This document shows positions 11,601-25,927 of a DNA stretch of 64,000 nucleotides, piece by piece (position 1 is the stretch's first letter; each line of letters opens with the position of its first letter). Below the pieces are notes generated by a model that saw only the letters and a program-made list of their open reading frames with translations, ran no database searches and was not told the DNA's origin. The position numbers were made by a program, and so were the translations under genes. This DNA comes from Aeromicrobium sp. Leaf245 (lineage in GTDB: Bacteria > Actinomycetota > Actinomycetes > Propionibacteriales > Nocardioidaceae), in assembly GCF_942548115.1 (NCBI RefSeq), contig NZ_OW824151.1, positions 1,984,001-2,048,000 of the forward strand, in the 5' to 3' direction.

Positions 11601-11628
11601 TTGCACATGCGTCCCACGTCGCTACGGT
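11601..11628 (+). promoter_or_regulatory. Probable promoter of the osmoprotectant transporter operon
   Basis: TTGCAC (11601-11606) and TACGGT (11623-11628) are separated by 16 bases, a fair match to the housekeeping actinobacterial promoter. Transcription would start near 11635, leaving about 58 bases of leader before the GTG at 11693. The leader shows no recognisable riboswitch. Confidence 0.5.
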
Positions 11629-11692
11629 CGTGGGAACCGAGACGGGGTCCGGAGGTCCTTGCGGCCGCCCTCGTCCTGACGAGAGGCGACGC

Positions 11693-12340
11693 GTGAGCTT
11701 CATCGAGTTCGTCCAGGAGCGGTGGTCCGTGCTGTCGTTCCTGGCCTACCAGCACCTCAGCCTGGTGGTGCAGACGTTGGCGATCGCCACGCTGCTCGCC
11801 ATCGTGCTGGGCGTCCTGGCCTACCGGTCCTCCTTCGGGACGTCGATCGCGCAGGCCCTGTCCTCGGTCGGTCTGACCCTGCCGTCCTACGCGCTGCTCG
11901 GCCTCCTGGTCGGCGTGGTGGGCATCGGCGTCTTCCCGTCGGTCATCGCCCTGGTGTTCTTCGGCTTCCTGCCCATCCTGCGCAACGTCATCGTCGGTCT
12001 CACCGGCGTCGACCAGGCTCTCGTGGAGTCGGCGCGGGGGATGGGCATGGGACGGCTGACGACCCTCGTGCGGCTCGAGCTGCCGCTCGCCTGGCCGGTG
12101 ATCATGACCGGGGTCCGCGTCTCGGGGCAGATGCTCATGGGCATCGCCGCGATCGCCGCGTTCGTGCTCGGCCCGGGGCTCGGCGGCTACATCTTCTCCG
12201 GCATCTCCCGTACCGGCGGCGCCAACGCGACCAACTCCATCCTGGCGGGCACCCTCGGCGTCATCGTGCTCGCCGTCCTGCTCGACCTCGTCCTGAACCT
12301 GCTCACCCGCGTCACGACCTCGAGGGGCATCCGTGTCTGA
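11693..12340 (+). CDS. Osmoprotectant ABC transporter permease (OpuCB/ProW type)
   Basis: A 215-residue integral membrane protein with five to six hydrophobic segments. The EAA loop contacting the ATPase is visible as LVESARGMGMGRLTTLVRLE (about residues 112-131). Family members import glycine betaine, carnitine, choline or related osmolytes. GTG at 11693 is chosen because GAGAGG sits just upstream; an in-frame ATG at 11630 would add a non-hydrophobic, arginine-rich extension and overlap the promoter. It overlaps the ATPase gene by eight bases. First gene of a four-gene operon. Confidence 0.92.
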   Translation: MSFIEFVQERWSVLSFLAYQHLSLVVQTLAIATLLAIVLGVLAYRSSFGTSIAQALSSVGLTLPSYALLGLLVGVVGIGVFPSVIALVFFGFLPILRNVIVGLTGVDQALVESARGMGMGRLTTLVRLELPLAWPVIMTGVRVSGQMLMGIAAIAAFVLGPGLGGYIFSGISRTGGANATNSILAGTLGVIVLAVLLDLVLNLLTRVTTSRGIRV

Positions 12341-13538
12341 GACCACCCAGCCGTCCACGCCAGAGACCGACACCGAGCCCGGGCGGTCCTTCGGCCAGCG
12401 GATCCTGCTCGAGAACGTCACCAAGCGCTACGGCGGGCAGGCCGACGCCGCCGTCGACGACGTGACCATCGAGATCCCCGCCGGCGAGATCGTCATGCTG
12501 GTCGGCCCGTCGGGCTGCGGCAAGACGACCACCATGAAGATGATCAACCGCCTGATCGAGCCGACCAGCGGCAAGATCTTCATCGGCGACGAGGACGTCA
12601 CGCACCGCAACGCCGACGACCTGCGCCGCCACATCGGCTACGTGATCCAGGGCGCGGGACTGTTCCCGCACTACACGGTCGCCGAGAACATCGCGATCGT
12701 CCCGCGCCTGCTCGGCTGGAAGAAGGACCGCATCGCGGCCCGGGTCGACGAGCTGCTCGAGCTGGTCAACCTCGAGCCCGCGCAGTACCGCGACCGCTAC
12801 CCGCGTGAGCTCTCCGGAGGCCAGCAGCAGCGCATCGGCGTGGCGCGCGCCCTGGCCGCCGACCCGCCCGTCCTGCTGATGGACGAGCCGTTCGGCGCGG
12901 TCGACCCGATCACGCGTCAGCGCCTGCAGGACGAGCTGCTGCGGCTGCAGGAGGAGCTGCGCAAGACGATCGTGTTCGTGACCCACGACTTCGACGAGGC
13001 GGTCAAGCTCGGCGACCGGATCGCGATCCTCGACGTCGGCTCGCGCATCGTCCAGTACGACACGCCCGAGGCGATCCTGGCCGCACCGGCCAGCGACTTC
13101 GTCGAGGGCTTCGTCGGCCACGGCGCCGCGCTCAAGCAGCTCACGCTCACCCGCGTGCGCGACGTCGAGCTGCACGAGGCCGCCGTCGCCCAGGTCGGTG
13201 GCGACGCCACGGCCGCGATCCAGGACGCCCGCGCGAAGGGCCGTGAGTGGGTCATCGTCCTCGACGACCAGCAGCGTCCGCAGCGCTGGGTCTCGGTCAA
13301 GGAGCTCGAGCGGGCGGGCTCCCTCACGGGCATCTCGCGCGACCGTGACCTCGAGGTCGTCAGCACGGCCTCGACCCTCAACGACGCGCTCGACGAGATG
13401 CTCACGTCGTCGCACGGCGTGGTGGTCGTGACCGGTCGGCGCAACTCCTACCAGGGCGTCGTCCGGGTCGAGACGATCATGCAGGCGATGCAGCAGATCA
13501 GCAGCGCCGCCGCCGAGGCGCGTCCGGTGGAGCCGTGA
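12333..13538 (+). CDS. Osmoprotectant ABC transporter ATP-binding protein (OpuCA/ProV type)
   Basis: A 401-residue ATPase that powers the importer. Walker A GPSGCGKTT, signature LSGGQQQRIGVARAL, Walker B VLLMDEPFGAVD and the switch histidine in FVTHDFDEA are all intact. After the nucleotide-binding domain (about residues 20-260) comes a C-terminal region (about 285-385) with CBS-like sequence (EWVIVLDDQQRPQRWVSV...). In OpuCA/OpuAA this region senses ionic strength or c-di-AMP, so osmotic gating is plausible but inferred. The GTG start lies inside the upstream permease gene. Confidence 0.94.
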   Translation: MSETTQPSTPETDTEPGRSFGQRILLENVTKRYGGQADAAVDDVTIEIPAGEIVMLVGPSGCGKTTTMKMINRLIEPTSGKIFIGDEDVTHRNADDLRRHIGYVIQGAGLFPHYTVAENIAIVPRLLGWKKDRIAARVDELLELVNLEPAQYRDRYPRELSGGQQQRIGVARALAADPPVLLMDEPFGAVDPITRQRLQDELLRLQEELRKTIVFVTHDFDEAVKLGDRIAILDVGSRIVQYDTPEAILAAPASDFVEGFVGHGAALKQLTLTRVRDVELHEAAVAQVGGDATAAIQDARAKGREWVIVLDDQQRPQRWVSVKELERAGSLTGISRDRDLEVVSTASTLNDALDEMLTSSHGVVVVTGRRNSYQGVVRVETIMQAMQQISSAAAEARPVEP

Positions 13539-14326
13539 GCGCCGCCACCGCCGCTCCGGCCGTCGCCGGGGAGGCCGCCACTCCGACCGTCACTGTCGAC
13601 CGACCGGGGATCGCGCGGTGGATCGGGCAGCCGCTCGTCGTGGTCGCCGCGGTCGCCGGCTGCCTGGTGTACGTGAACACCGCCTCGATCACCGACGTCG
13701 AGCGTCGCTCGCTGACGGCCGGCAACCTGCTCGACCTCACGCAGCAGCACCTGACGATCAGCCTGATCGCCACCGCGCTCACCTGCCTGATCGCCATCCC
13801 GCTCGGGATCGCGCTCACGCGCGGGCCGATGCGCCGCTACTCCAAGCCGATCATCACCGTCGCCGGGTTCGGCCAGGCTGCGCCCGCGATCGGGCTCATC
13901 GCGCTCGGTGCCGTGATCTTCGACGTCGGCCGCACCGGGGCGATCGCCGCCCTCACGGTCTACGGCATCCTGCCGATCGTGGCCAACACGGTCACGGGGA
14001 TCGATGGTGTCGACCGGCGTCTCGTCGAGGCGTCGCGGGGGATGGGCGTCTCGGCCCTGGGCACCCTCATGAGGGTCGAGCTGCCGCTGGCGCTGCGCGT
14101 GATCGTCGCGGGCGTCCGCACGGCGCTGGTGCTCATCGTGGGCACGGCCGCCCTCGCATCGTTTACGGGAGCCGGGGGACTCGGCGACCTCATCACCACG
14201 GGCATCAAGCTCCAGCAGAACGTGACGCTGGTCGTCGGGGCGGTCCTGGTGGCCGCCCTCGCCCTGTTCATCGACTGGCTGGCTCGTCTCGTGGAGATCG
14301 CGGCTGCGCCGAAGGGAGTGGGCTGA
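13535..14326 (+). CDS. Osmoprotectant ABC transporter permease (second)
   Basis: A 263-residue membrane protein with five to six hydrophobic helices after an alanine-rich N-terminal tail. The EAA loop reads RLVEASRGMGVSALGTLMRV (about residues 160-179), very like the first permease, so the two probably form a heterodimeric channel as OpuCB/OpuCD do. The GTG overlaps the ATPase stop by four bases. It is followed one base later by the substrate-binding protein gene. Confidence 0.92.
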   Translation: MSAATAAPAVAGEAATPTVTVDRPGIARWIGQPLVVVAAVAGCLVYVNTASITDVERRSLTAGNLLDLTQQHLTISLIATALTCLIAIPLGIALTRGPMRRYSKPIITVAGFGQAAPAIGLIALGAVIFDVGRTGAIAALTVYGILPIVANTVTGIDGVDRRLVEASRGMGVSALGTLMRVELPLALRVIVAGVRTALVLIVGTAALASFTGAGGLGDLITTGIKLQQNVTLVVGAVLVAALALFIDWLARLVEIAAAPKGVG

Positions 14327-14327
14327 C

Positions 14328-15296
14328 ATGCGTCAGCACCCCAGCAAGAAGATCGTCGGCACCGTCGCCGGGCTGCTCTGCCTGGCCCTCGCCGGCTGTG
14401 GCCTGCAGTCGGCCTCCGGCGCCGTGCTCGGTGCCGAGCCGGGGACCATCAAGCCGGTGAAGTCACTCGAGGACGTGCCGGTCACCGTCGCCGCGAAGGA
14501 CTTCACCGAGCAGCTCGTGCTCGGCAACATGATGTCGACCGTGCTCAGCGTGGCGGGCGCCGACGTGACCAACCTCAGCAACACCCCGGGCAGCTTCGGT
14601 GTCCGGCAGGCGCTGCTCGACGGTCGCGTCGACATCTCGCCGGAGTACACCGGCACCGGTTGGATCAACTACCTCGGCAACGACAAGCCCGTGAAGGGCG
14701 AGGAGCAGCAGTACAAGGCCGTGTACGACGCCGACCTGAAGAACGGTCTGACCTGGCTGCCCTACGCACCGATGAACAACACGTACGCCTTCGCGATCGC
14801 CGAGAAGAAGGGCGAGGAGCTCGGCATCACCAAGCTGTCGCAGCTGGCCGACCTGCCCCCGGAGGAGCTGACCTTCTGCGTCGAGAGCGAGTTCGCCAAG
14901 CGCGACGACGGCTTCGTCCCGATGCTCGAGGCCTACGACCTCACGGAGTCCGACCTCGCCAAGGTCACCAACCTCGACACCGGCGTCATCTACACGGCGA
15001 CCGCCAACGGGACCTGCAACTTCGGCGAGGTGTTCACCACGGACGGCCGGATCCCGGGTCTGGACCTGAGGGTGCTCGAGGACGACCGCGAGTTCTTCCC
15101 CCTCTACAACCTGAGCTTCGTGGCGAAGACGTCCTTCCTGGAGAAGCATCCGGAGGTGGCGGACATCTTCGCGCCTGTGCTGTCGAAGCTGACGAACGAG
15201 GTCATGCTCGAGCTCAACGCGAAGGTCGACGTCGAGGGGGAGGACCCGGCGATCGTGGCGCGGGACTGGCTGAAGTCCGAGGGACTGGTGAAGTAG
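14328..15296 (+). CDS. Osmoprotectant-binding lipoprotein (OpuCC/ProX/OsmF type)
   Basis: A 322-residue lipoprotein. The signal peptide ends in the lipobox LAGC (Cys at about residue 23), so it is anchored outside the membrane to deliver substrate to the two permeases. The mature part begins VTVAAKDFTEQLVLGNMM, and the motif ISPEYTGTGWINYLG is typical of quaternary-amine binders of this family. Ligand identity (betaine, choline, carnitine or proline betaine) depends on aromatic cage residues that cannot be assigned confidently here. Last gene of the operon; the next gene is convergent, 21 bases away. Confidence 0.93.
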   Translation: MRQHPSKKIVGTVAGLLCLALAGCGLQSASGAVLGAEPGTIKPVKSLEDVPVTVAAKDFTEQLVLGNMMSTVLSVAGADVTNLSNTPGSFGVRQALLDGRVDISPEYTGTGWINYLGNDKPVKGEEQQYKAVYDADLKNGLTWLPYAPMNNTYAFAIAEKKGEELGITKLSQLADLPPEELTFCVESEFAKRDDGFVPMLEAYDLTESDLAKVTNLDTGVIYTATANGTCNFGEVFTTDGRIPGLDLRVLEDDREFFPLYNLSFVAKTSFLEKHPEVADIFAPVLSKLTNEVMLELNAKVDVEGEDPAIVARDWLKSEGLVK

Positions 15297-15317
15297 GGCT
15301 GTTCCCGGCTCCGCCGG

Positions 15318-15893
15318 TCAGCGCAGGTCGAGCCTCATGAGGACTCTCGGGAAGTCGGCGAGGGTCGACGTGGTCTCGGCGGCCTGCGTGAACCCGGCGG
15401 CCTCGAACAGCGCCTTCGTCCCGACGTAGGCCATGGTCAGGTCGACCTTCTCGCCGCGGTTGTCGACGGGGTAGCCCTCGACCGCGGGGGCGCCCTGCTC
15501 GCGGGCGAGGTCGACCGCGCCGGCCAGCAACGCGTGGGAGATCCCCTGCTTGCGGTGGCCGGGACGGACGCGGATGCACCAGATCGACCAGACGTCGAGG
15601 TCGTCGACGTGCGGGATCCTCCGGCTGGTCGCGAACGACGTGTCGGCGCGGGGATGCACGGCGGCCCACCCGACGACCTCGCCCTGCTCGTCGTAGGCCA
15701 GCACACCGGGCGGTCCCTGCTCCATGAGCTCACGCACCTTCTCGCCCCGTGCCTCGGCAGCGAGCTCGCGGTTCTCCTTGGACGACGTGAGCCGGTAGCT
15801 CAGGCACCAGCACACGTTCGCGTCCGGTCGCTTGGGACCGACCATGGTGCGGACGTCCTCGAAGCGGGTGGCGGGGCGGGTCGTGACGGCCAT
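15318..15893 (-). CDS. GNAT family N-acetyltransferase
   Basis: A 191-residue protein with the acetyl-CoA binding block IRVRPGHRKQGISHALLAGAV (motif R/Q-x-x-G). It is preceded by a strand containing VGWAAVHPRAD and followed by YPVDNRGEK and a C-terminal LFEAAGF. An N-terminal N-V-C-W-C segment, as in several uncharacterised actinobacterial GNATs, may bind substrate or metal. The substrate is unknown. It is convergent with the transporter operon and divergent from the Asp-box protein gene. Confidence 0.85.
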   Translation of the reverse strand: MAVTTRPATRFEDVRTMVGPKRPDANVCWCLSYRLTSSKENRELAAEARGEKVRELMEQGPPGVLAYDEQGEVVGWAAVHPRADTSFATSRRIPHVDDLDVWSIWCIRVRPGHRKQGISHALLAGAVDLAREQGAPAVEGYPVDNRGEKVDLTMAYVGTKALFEAAGFTQAAETTSTLADFPRVLMRLDLR

Positions 15894-15961
15894 GGGAGCC
15901 AGTGTGCCGCGCGCGACGGACGATTCCGGTGTTCCCGGGCGCCGTGGTGCACCATGGCTCG

Positions 15962-17041
15962 ATGAGAGCCCGCGCCGTCCCGCTCGTCCTCGCCGCCCTG
16001 GTCCTGGGCGTGGCGGCCGTCGTCGTGGTGCTCCACGGCCGTGGCGTCGGCATCGAGGTGCTCACCGGGGACTTCCGGGACACGCGGTACTACGAGGTCC
16101 TGTACGACGACGACGCGAGCGCCGAGGACGTCGTCGAGGTCGCCGAGGCCCCCAGCGGGATCGCCGAGATGGACGACGGCACCGAGGTGCGGCTCTACGG
16201 GATCAACGACCAGGAGGGCGGCGACGCGGAGAAGGCGGCGGTGCAGGTCCGGCGCCCCGGCGCCGACCCGGTGGCCAAGCTCGTCCCCACAGCCCTGGAG
16301 GTGACGGCCGTCGGAGACCACGCGGTGCTCCACTCCCTCTCCGGCGAGGTCACGACCGTCGAGCCCGACGGTGCGCTGCGCGAGATCACGCGCAACGGCA
16401 CGGGTGCCGACGGCATGATCGTCCTCGAGGGGTACGAGCCGGCCGACGGCGTGGAGCCCGGGGACGTCCTGGTCGGCAACGACCAGGTGGTCACCCTCTA
16501 CCGACCGTCGACGCGCACGGTGCACGAGGTGCCCTTGCCGAAGGTCGACCCGGACATCCTCCCGGACGTCGAGATCGCGGACGGGCGGATCTGGCTCGTG
16601 GAGTCCGAGCCGCTGAAGGTCTCGGTTCGCTGGTCGACCGATGGTGAGGAGTGGTCGGGCACGGAGTACGTTCCCGAGCCGCGCACCGGCCCCGCGGGGA
16701 CCTCGGCGCACGGCGACGCGCTGGCGATCGTCGACTCGACCGCGACGGACATGGCGTTCTCCGCCCGGACGCTGCACGTCGTCGAGGACGGGGTGGTCCG
16801 GTCGCTCGACCTCCCCGAGCGGGTGGACGACGGGTACCTGGGCTGGTCGGTCGACGGCGAGGTGCTCATCGGCTACGAGCAGACCTGGTTCCGCGGCGGG
16901 CCGGAGGGGTTGGAACGGTTCGACGTCCCGGGGGACGTGTTCGCGATGGCCTTCGCCGGGAAGGACCTCGTCGCGCTCGGCGACGACGAGGCCTGGACCA
17001 GCCCCGACGGCGGGGACTCCTGGGACGACCTCGACGACTGA
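15962..17041 (+). CDS. Membrane-anchored Asp-box (sialidase-like propeller) protein of unknown function
   Basis: A 359-residue protein with one N-terminal membrane segment (residues about 4-22, VPLVLAALVLGVAAVVVVL) and an acidic, beta-rich extracellular part. Two Asp-box turns, S-x-D-G-x-x-W, are visible: STDGEEW in the middle and SPDGGDSW near the C-terminus. Such turns cap blades in BNR/sialidase-type propellers and related exo-proteins. No catalytic arginine triad of true sialidases could be made out, so an enzymatic role is not claimed. The ATG at 15962 places the hydrophobic helix right at the start; an in-frame extension to 15902 is unlikely. Confidence 0.7.
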   Translation: MRARAVPLVLAALVLGVAAVVVVLHGRGVGIEVLTGDFRDTRYYEVLYDDDASAEDVVEVAEAPSGIAEMDDGTEVRLYGINDQEGGDAEKAAVQVRRPGADPVAKLVPTALEVTAVGDHAVLHSLSGEVTTVEPDGALREITRNGTGADGMIVLEGYEPADGVEPGDVLVGNDQVVTLYRPSTRTVHEVPLPKVDPDILPDVEIADGRIWLVESEPLKVSVRWSTDGEEWSGTEYVPEPRTGPAGTSAHGDALAIVDSTATDMAFSARTLHVVEDGVVRSLDLPERVDDGYLGWSVDGEVLIGYEQTWFRGGPEGLERFDVPGDVFAMAFAGKDLVALGDDEAWTSPDGGDSWDDLDD

Positions 17042-17074
17042 GTGTCGGCGGCTCGTGCCGGCGATCGGACCGCG

Positions 17075-18253
17075 TCAGCCGGCTCGGGCGATGCGGATGT
17101 GTCTGCCGGTGCGGTGGGTGCGCAGGGTGCGGCCGATCTCGTGGGTCGTGGGATCGATGCTGAAGTAGCCCTGGTGGACGAGTGCGTGGCATCGGGGACA
17201 GAGGCCGATGAGGTTGGCGAGGTCAGTGGTGCCGCCGTGGGACCAGTACTCGACGTGATGGACGTGCACGATCGGTCCGTTGCAGCCGAGTCCGCCGCAG
17301 CGTCCGCCTTGGCGGGTGACGACGGCCTTGCGTTGGGCGGGGGTGGCGAGGCGTGCGGTGCGGCCGACGTCGAGGACGGAGTGCTTGCCGGCGGTGAGGA
17401 TCGGGGTGAGGGAGCTGTCGCAGAGCATCTGCTGGAGCTGGGCCGCTCCGATGGTCCCGAAGCCGGCGAGGTCGGCGGTCGTGGTGTCAGCGTCCTGGGC
17501 GAGGTCGGCGAGGTCGAGCGTCAGTGAGACGTGGGGTCGGACGCCCTTGTCCTGGGGAAGTCCGGATTCGAGGATGCTGCTGAGCATCTGGTCGAGGGCG
17601 GTGACGCGGCGTTCGTTGACGGGGCGGTCGTCCTCGGCGCAGGTGGGTGCGGAGAGCGACTGCAGGACGGTCTTGAGCTTGGTGCCGGTGTCGAACGACA
17701 GGAACCCGGTGACATGAAATCCCTCGCCGACGGCGGAGAGCTTGATGTCGTGCTTGGCCATGCCCTTGATCCAGGCCTCGTCGAGGTCGTCGGGGTGGGC
17801 AGCGTCGCGGAGCTTCTTGACCGCCTGGCGCATCTTCTTGGGCTCGGCCTTCGCCGCGAGGTCCAGCATCCAGTCCATCGAGACCTCCACGACCGCAGGG
17901 TCGATGTGACGACTTGCGTAGGTGAACGCGTCGACGTGGTCCAGCGAGATGGCCCCGGCGGTGGCGAGGTCGGCGAGCTCGGGCATGTCGTCCAGCGTCC
18001 GGGCCGACCTGCTGAGCTGGGAGGCGTCCTTGACGTCGAGGTGCAGCTGATCGCGCAGCCAGTTCTTCACGCTCGAGCAGCCCTCGGCCTCGTGGTCGCC
18101 GTGCTCGGCCATCTCGGCGACCAGGTCGACCTTCGCCGCATCGATCGCGTTCTGCACGACCTGCAGCAGCCGCAGCGCATCGGTGGTCGTCGGGTACTCA
18201 CGCAACGCACGCGCAGCAGTGGCCAGCTGCTCGGCGACGTGCTGCGTAATCAT
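17075..18253 (-). CDS. DUF222 / 13E12-repeat protein with C-terminal HNH nuclease domain
   Basis: A 392-residue protein. The helical DUF222 region (about residues 1-270) is followed by an HNH domain: C-x-x-x-x-C (CGGLGC), HVHHVEYWSHGG, DLANLIGLC and CPRCHALVH, so the zinc cysteines and the HNH residues all look intact. The family (M. tuberculosis 13E12 repeat proteins) is multicopy in actinobacteria and behaves like a poorly understood mobile or selfish nuclease family; no transposase or inverted ends are seen here. It is antisense to the flanking genes. A TAGTGT -10 lies six bases before its ATG, suggesting leaderless transcription. Confidence 0.88.
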   Translation of the reverse strand: MITQHVAEQLATAARALREYPTTTDALRLLQVVQNAIDAAKVDLVAEMAEHGDHEAEGCSSVKNWLRDQLHLDVKDASQLSRSARTLDDMPELADLATAGAISLDHVDAFTYASRHIDPAVVEVSMDWMLDLAAKAEPKKMRQAVKKLRDAAHPDDLDEAWIKGMAKHDIKLSAVGEGFHVTGFLSFDTGTKLKTVLQSLSAPTCAEDDRPVNERRVTALDQMLSSILESGLPQDKGVRPHVSLTLDLADLAQDADTTTADLAGFGTIGAAQLQQMLCDSSLTPILTAGKHSVLDVGRTARLATPAQRKAVVTRQGGRCGGLGCNGPIVHVHHVEYWSHGGTTDLANLIGLCPRCHALVHQGYFSIDPTTHEIGRTLRTHRTGRHIRIARAG

Positions 18254-18259
18254 GAGTCC

Positions 18260-18265
18260 ACACTA
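18260..18265 (-). promoter_or_regulatory. -10 element of the DUF222-HNH gene
   Basis: Minus-strand TAGTGT ends six bases before the ATG at 18253. A weak TGGAGT lies 17 bases further upstream as a possible -35. The arrangement fits a leaderless mRNA. Confidence 0.4.
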
Positions 18266-18386
18266 CCGAACACATGAGCGATACTCCAGGGTCGAAAGTC
18301 TCGGAAACTACTGAGGTTGCAGCACTCCTCAGGTGTGTGTCGAGACCGACGAAGCCGCGTGCGCAGGAGGAGAAGCGTGCTTCTAG

Positions 18387-20070
<1,684 letters not shown>

Positions 20071-20074
<4 letters not shown>

Positions 20075-21372
20075 CCTCCTACCTCCTGCGAGACGCCCGT
20101 CCGCTGGGCGGCGACCCCGTCGACCTGCTGCTGCGCGACGGCGTCATCGTCGAGATCGGTCCCGACCTCGACGATGACGGGGCCGTCGTGGTCGACGCCG
20201 AGGGCCTCGTGGCCCTGCCCGGTCTCGTCGACCTGCACACCCACCTGCGCGAGCCCGGCCGTGAGGACGCCGAGACGGTGCTCACCGGCACGCAGTCGGC
20301 AGCACGCGGCGGCTTCACCTGCGTGCACGCCATGGCCAACACCTCGCCCGTCGCCGACACGGCCGGCGTGGTCGAGCAGGTCTGGCGGCTCGGCCGCGAG
20401 GGCGGCTTCTGCGACGTCCAGCCCGTCGGCGCCGTTACCGTGGGCCTCAAGGGCGAGCGACTCGCGGAGCTGGGCGCCATGGCCGACTCCGCCGCCGGCG
20501 TCCGGGTGTTCTCCGACGACGGCATCTGCGTGTCCGACGCCGTCCTGATGCGCCGCGCGCTGGAGTACGTCAAGGCCTTCGACGGCGTGGTCGCCCAGCA
20601 CGCGCAGGAGCCGCGGCTCACCGAGGGCGCCCAGATGAACGAGGGCGCGCTGTCAGGCGAGCTCGGCCTCGTCGGCTGGCCCGCCGTGGCGGAGGAGGCG
20701 ATCATCGCCCGCGACGTGCTGCTGGCCGAGCACGTCGGCTCGCGGCTGCACGTCTGCCACCTGTCCACCCGCGGGTCGGTCGAGATCGTCCGCTGGGCCA
20801 AGAGCCGCGGCATCGACGTGACCGCCGAGGTCACGCCGCACCACCTGCTGCTCACCGACGACCTCGTGCGCAGCTACGACCCGATCTTCAAGGTCAACCC
20901 GCCGCTGCGCACCGCCGACGACGTGGCAGCCGTGCGCGAGGGTCTCGCCGACGGCACGATCGACATCGTCGCCACCGACCACGCACCCCATCCCATGGAG
21001 GACAAGGAGTGCGAGTGGTCTGCCGCCGCCTTCGGGATGATCGGCCTGGAGACCGCGCTGTCCATCGTGCAGGAGTCGATGGTCGACACCGGCGCCCTCT
21101 CCTGGGAGCAGGTCGCCGAGGTGCTCTCGGCGCGTCCGGCCCGCATCGGCCGCGTGCGCGAGCACGGCCGCCCGCTCGCCGTGGGCGAGCCGGCCAACGT
21201 CGTGCTCTACGACCCCGCAGCCACCCGCACCGTGGTGCCCGGGGACACCGCGTCGCTGTCACGCAACACCCCCTACGCCGGGCGCGAGCTGCCCGGCCGC
21301 GTGGTCGCCACGTTCCTGCGCGGCGTCCCCACCGTCCTGTCCGGCGAGCTGACCGAAGGAGTGCACGCATGA
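20071..21372 (+). CDS. pyrC: Dihydroorotase
   Basis: Zinc enzyme that cyclises carbamoyl aspartate to dihydroorotate. The 433-residue class I protein shows the metal motif [11 protein letters not shown], the central [11 protein letters not shown] and VTPHHLLL histidines, and the catalytic aspartate in ATDHAPHP followed by [12 protein letters not shown]. The ATG overlaps the pyrB stop. Class I dihydroorotases often associate with aspartate carbamoyltransferase; whether this one does cannot be seen. Confidence 0.97.
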
Positions 21373-22579
21373 CCCAGATGTCCACCACCCGACCGAGCGG
21401 GGCGCGCCGTGCGCCCGTTGCTGCCGTGCTCGTCCTCGAGGACGGTCGCACCTTCCGTGGCGAGTCGTTCGGCGCGGAGGGCACCACGATCGCCGAGATC
21501 GTGTTCGCCACCGGCATGACCGGCTACCAGGAGACGTTGACCGATCCCTCGTACCGCGGCCAGGTCGTCGTCATGACCGCCCCGCACATCGGCAACACGG
21601 GCGTCAACGACGAGGACTTCGAGTCCCGTCGCGTGTGGGTCGACGGCTACGTGGTGCGCGACCCCTCCCGTGTCCGCAGCAGCTGGCGGTCCAACCGCTC
21701 GCTCGACGACCTGCTCGGCGAGCAGGGCGTCGTGGGCATCAGCGGGGTCGACACCCGCGCCCTCACCCGCCACCTGCGCGAGCGCGGTTCCATGCGCGCC
21801 GCGATCAGCACCGAGCCCCAGCACACGGGCGGCTCGGTCGACGCGCTCCTCGCCCTCGTCCAGGCGGCCCCGTCGATGGAGGGCTCGAGCTTCCTCGACG
21901 ACGTCACCACGCCCGAGCCGTACGTGGTGGAGGCCGTGGGGGAGAAGCGCTTCACCGTGGCCGCGATCGACCTCGGCATCAAGGGCATGACGCCCCGACG
22001 CATGGCCGAGCGCGGCATCGAGGTGCACGTGCTGCCGGCCTCCTCCACCATCGACGACGTGCTGGCCGTGGGACCCGACGGGGTGTTCATGTCCAACGGT
22101 CCGGGCGACCCTGCCACGGCCGACCACGTCGTGGGGGTCCTGCGCGAGGTGCTCGAGCGCCGCATCCCCTACTTCGGGATCTGCCTGGGCAACCAGATGC
22201 TCGGCCGCGCCCTCGGTCGCGGCACGTACAAGCTCAAGTACGGCCACCGCGGCATCAACCAGCCCGTGCAGGATCGCACCACCGGCAAGGTCGAGATCAC
22301 GAGCCAGAACCACGGCTTCGCGGTCGACGCCCCGCTCGAGGGCACCTTCGAGACGCCCTACGGCGACGCGCACGTGACCCACGTCGGCCTGAACGACCAG
22401 GTGGTCGAGGGCGTCGCGCTCGTCGACGGCCCGGCCTTCAGCGTCCAGTACCACCCCGAGGCGGCCGCCGGGCCGCACGACGCGGCGTACCTCTTCGACC
22501 GGTTCGTCCAGCTCATGGCCGACCACGCACCCGGGCACACCGGCAGCGACTCCACCACTCCTGGGAAGGACGGCGCCTG

Positions 22580-22580
<1 letters not shown>
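21369..22580 (+). CDS. carA: Carbamoyl-phosphate synthase small (glutaminase) subunit
   Basis: Hydrolyses glutamine and channels ammonia to CarB. The 403-residue protein has the N-terminal CarA domain ([30 protein letters not shown]) and a class I amidotransferase domain with nucleophile C272 in [10 protein letters not shown] and the H362/E364 pair in QYHPEA. An in-frame ATG at 21378 is a possible alternative start. Its stop shares one base with carB. Confidence 0.97.

Positions 22581-25923
<3,343 letters not shown>

Positions 25924-25927
<4 letters not shown>

Noticed and set aside
11540..11692. Possible c-di-AMP (ydaO) or other riboswitch before the osmoprotectant operon
   Set aside because: The leader after the TTGCAC/TACGGT promoter is only about 58 bases and none of the conserved ydaO blocks is present.
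15297..18253. Genomic island or prophage
   Set aside because: Only three ordinary genes are present, with no integrase, tRNA or direct-repeat ends, and no obvious shift in base composition.
17042..18277. Plus-strand ORFs opposite the DUF222-HNH gene
   Set aside because: They are glycine/valine-rich shadows; the minus strand encodes a clear HNH domain.
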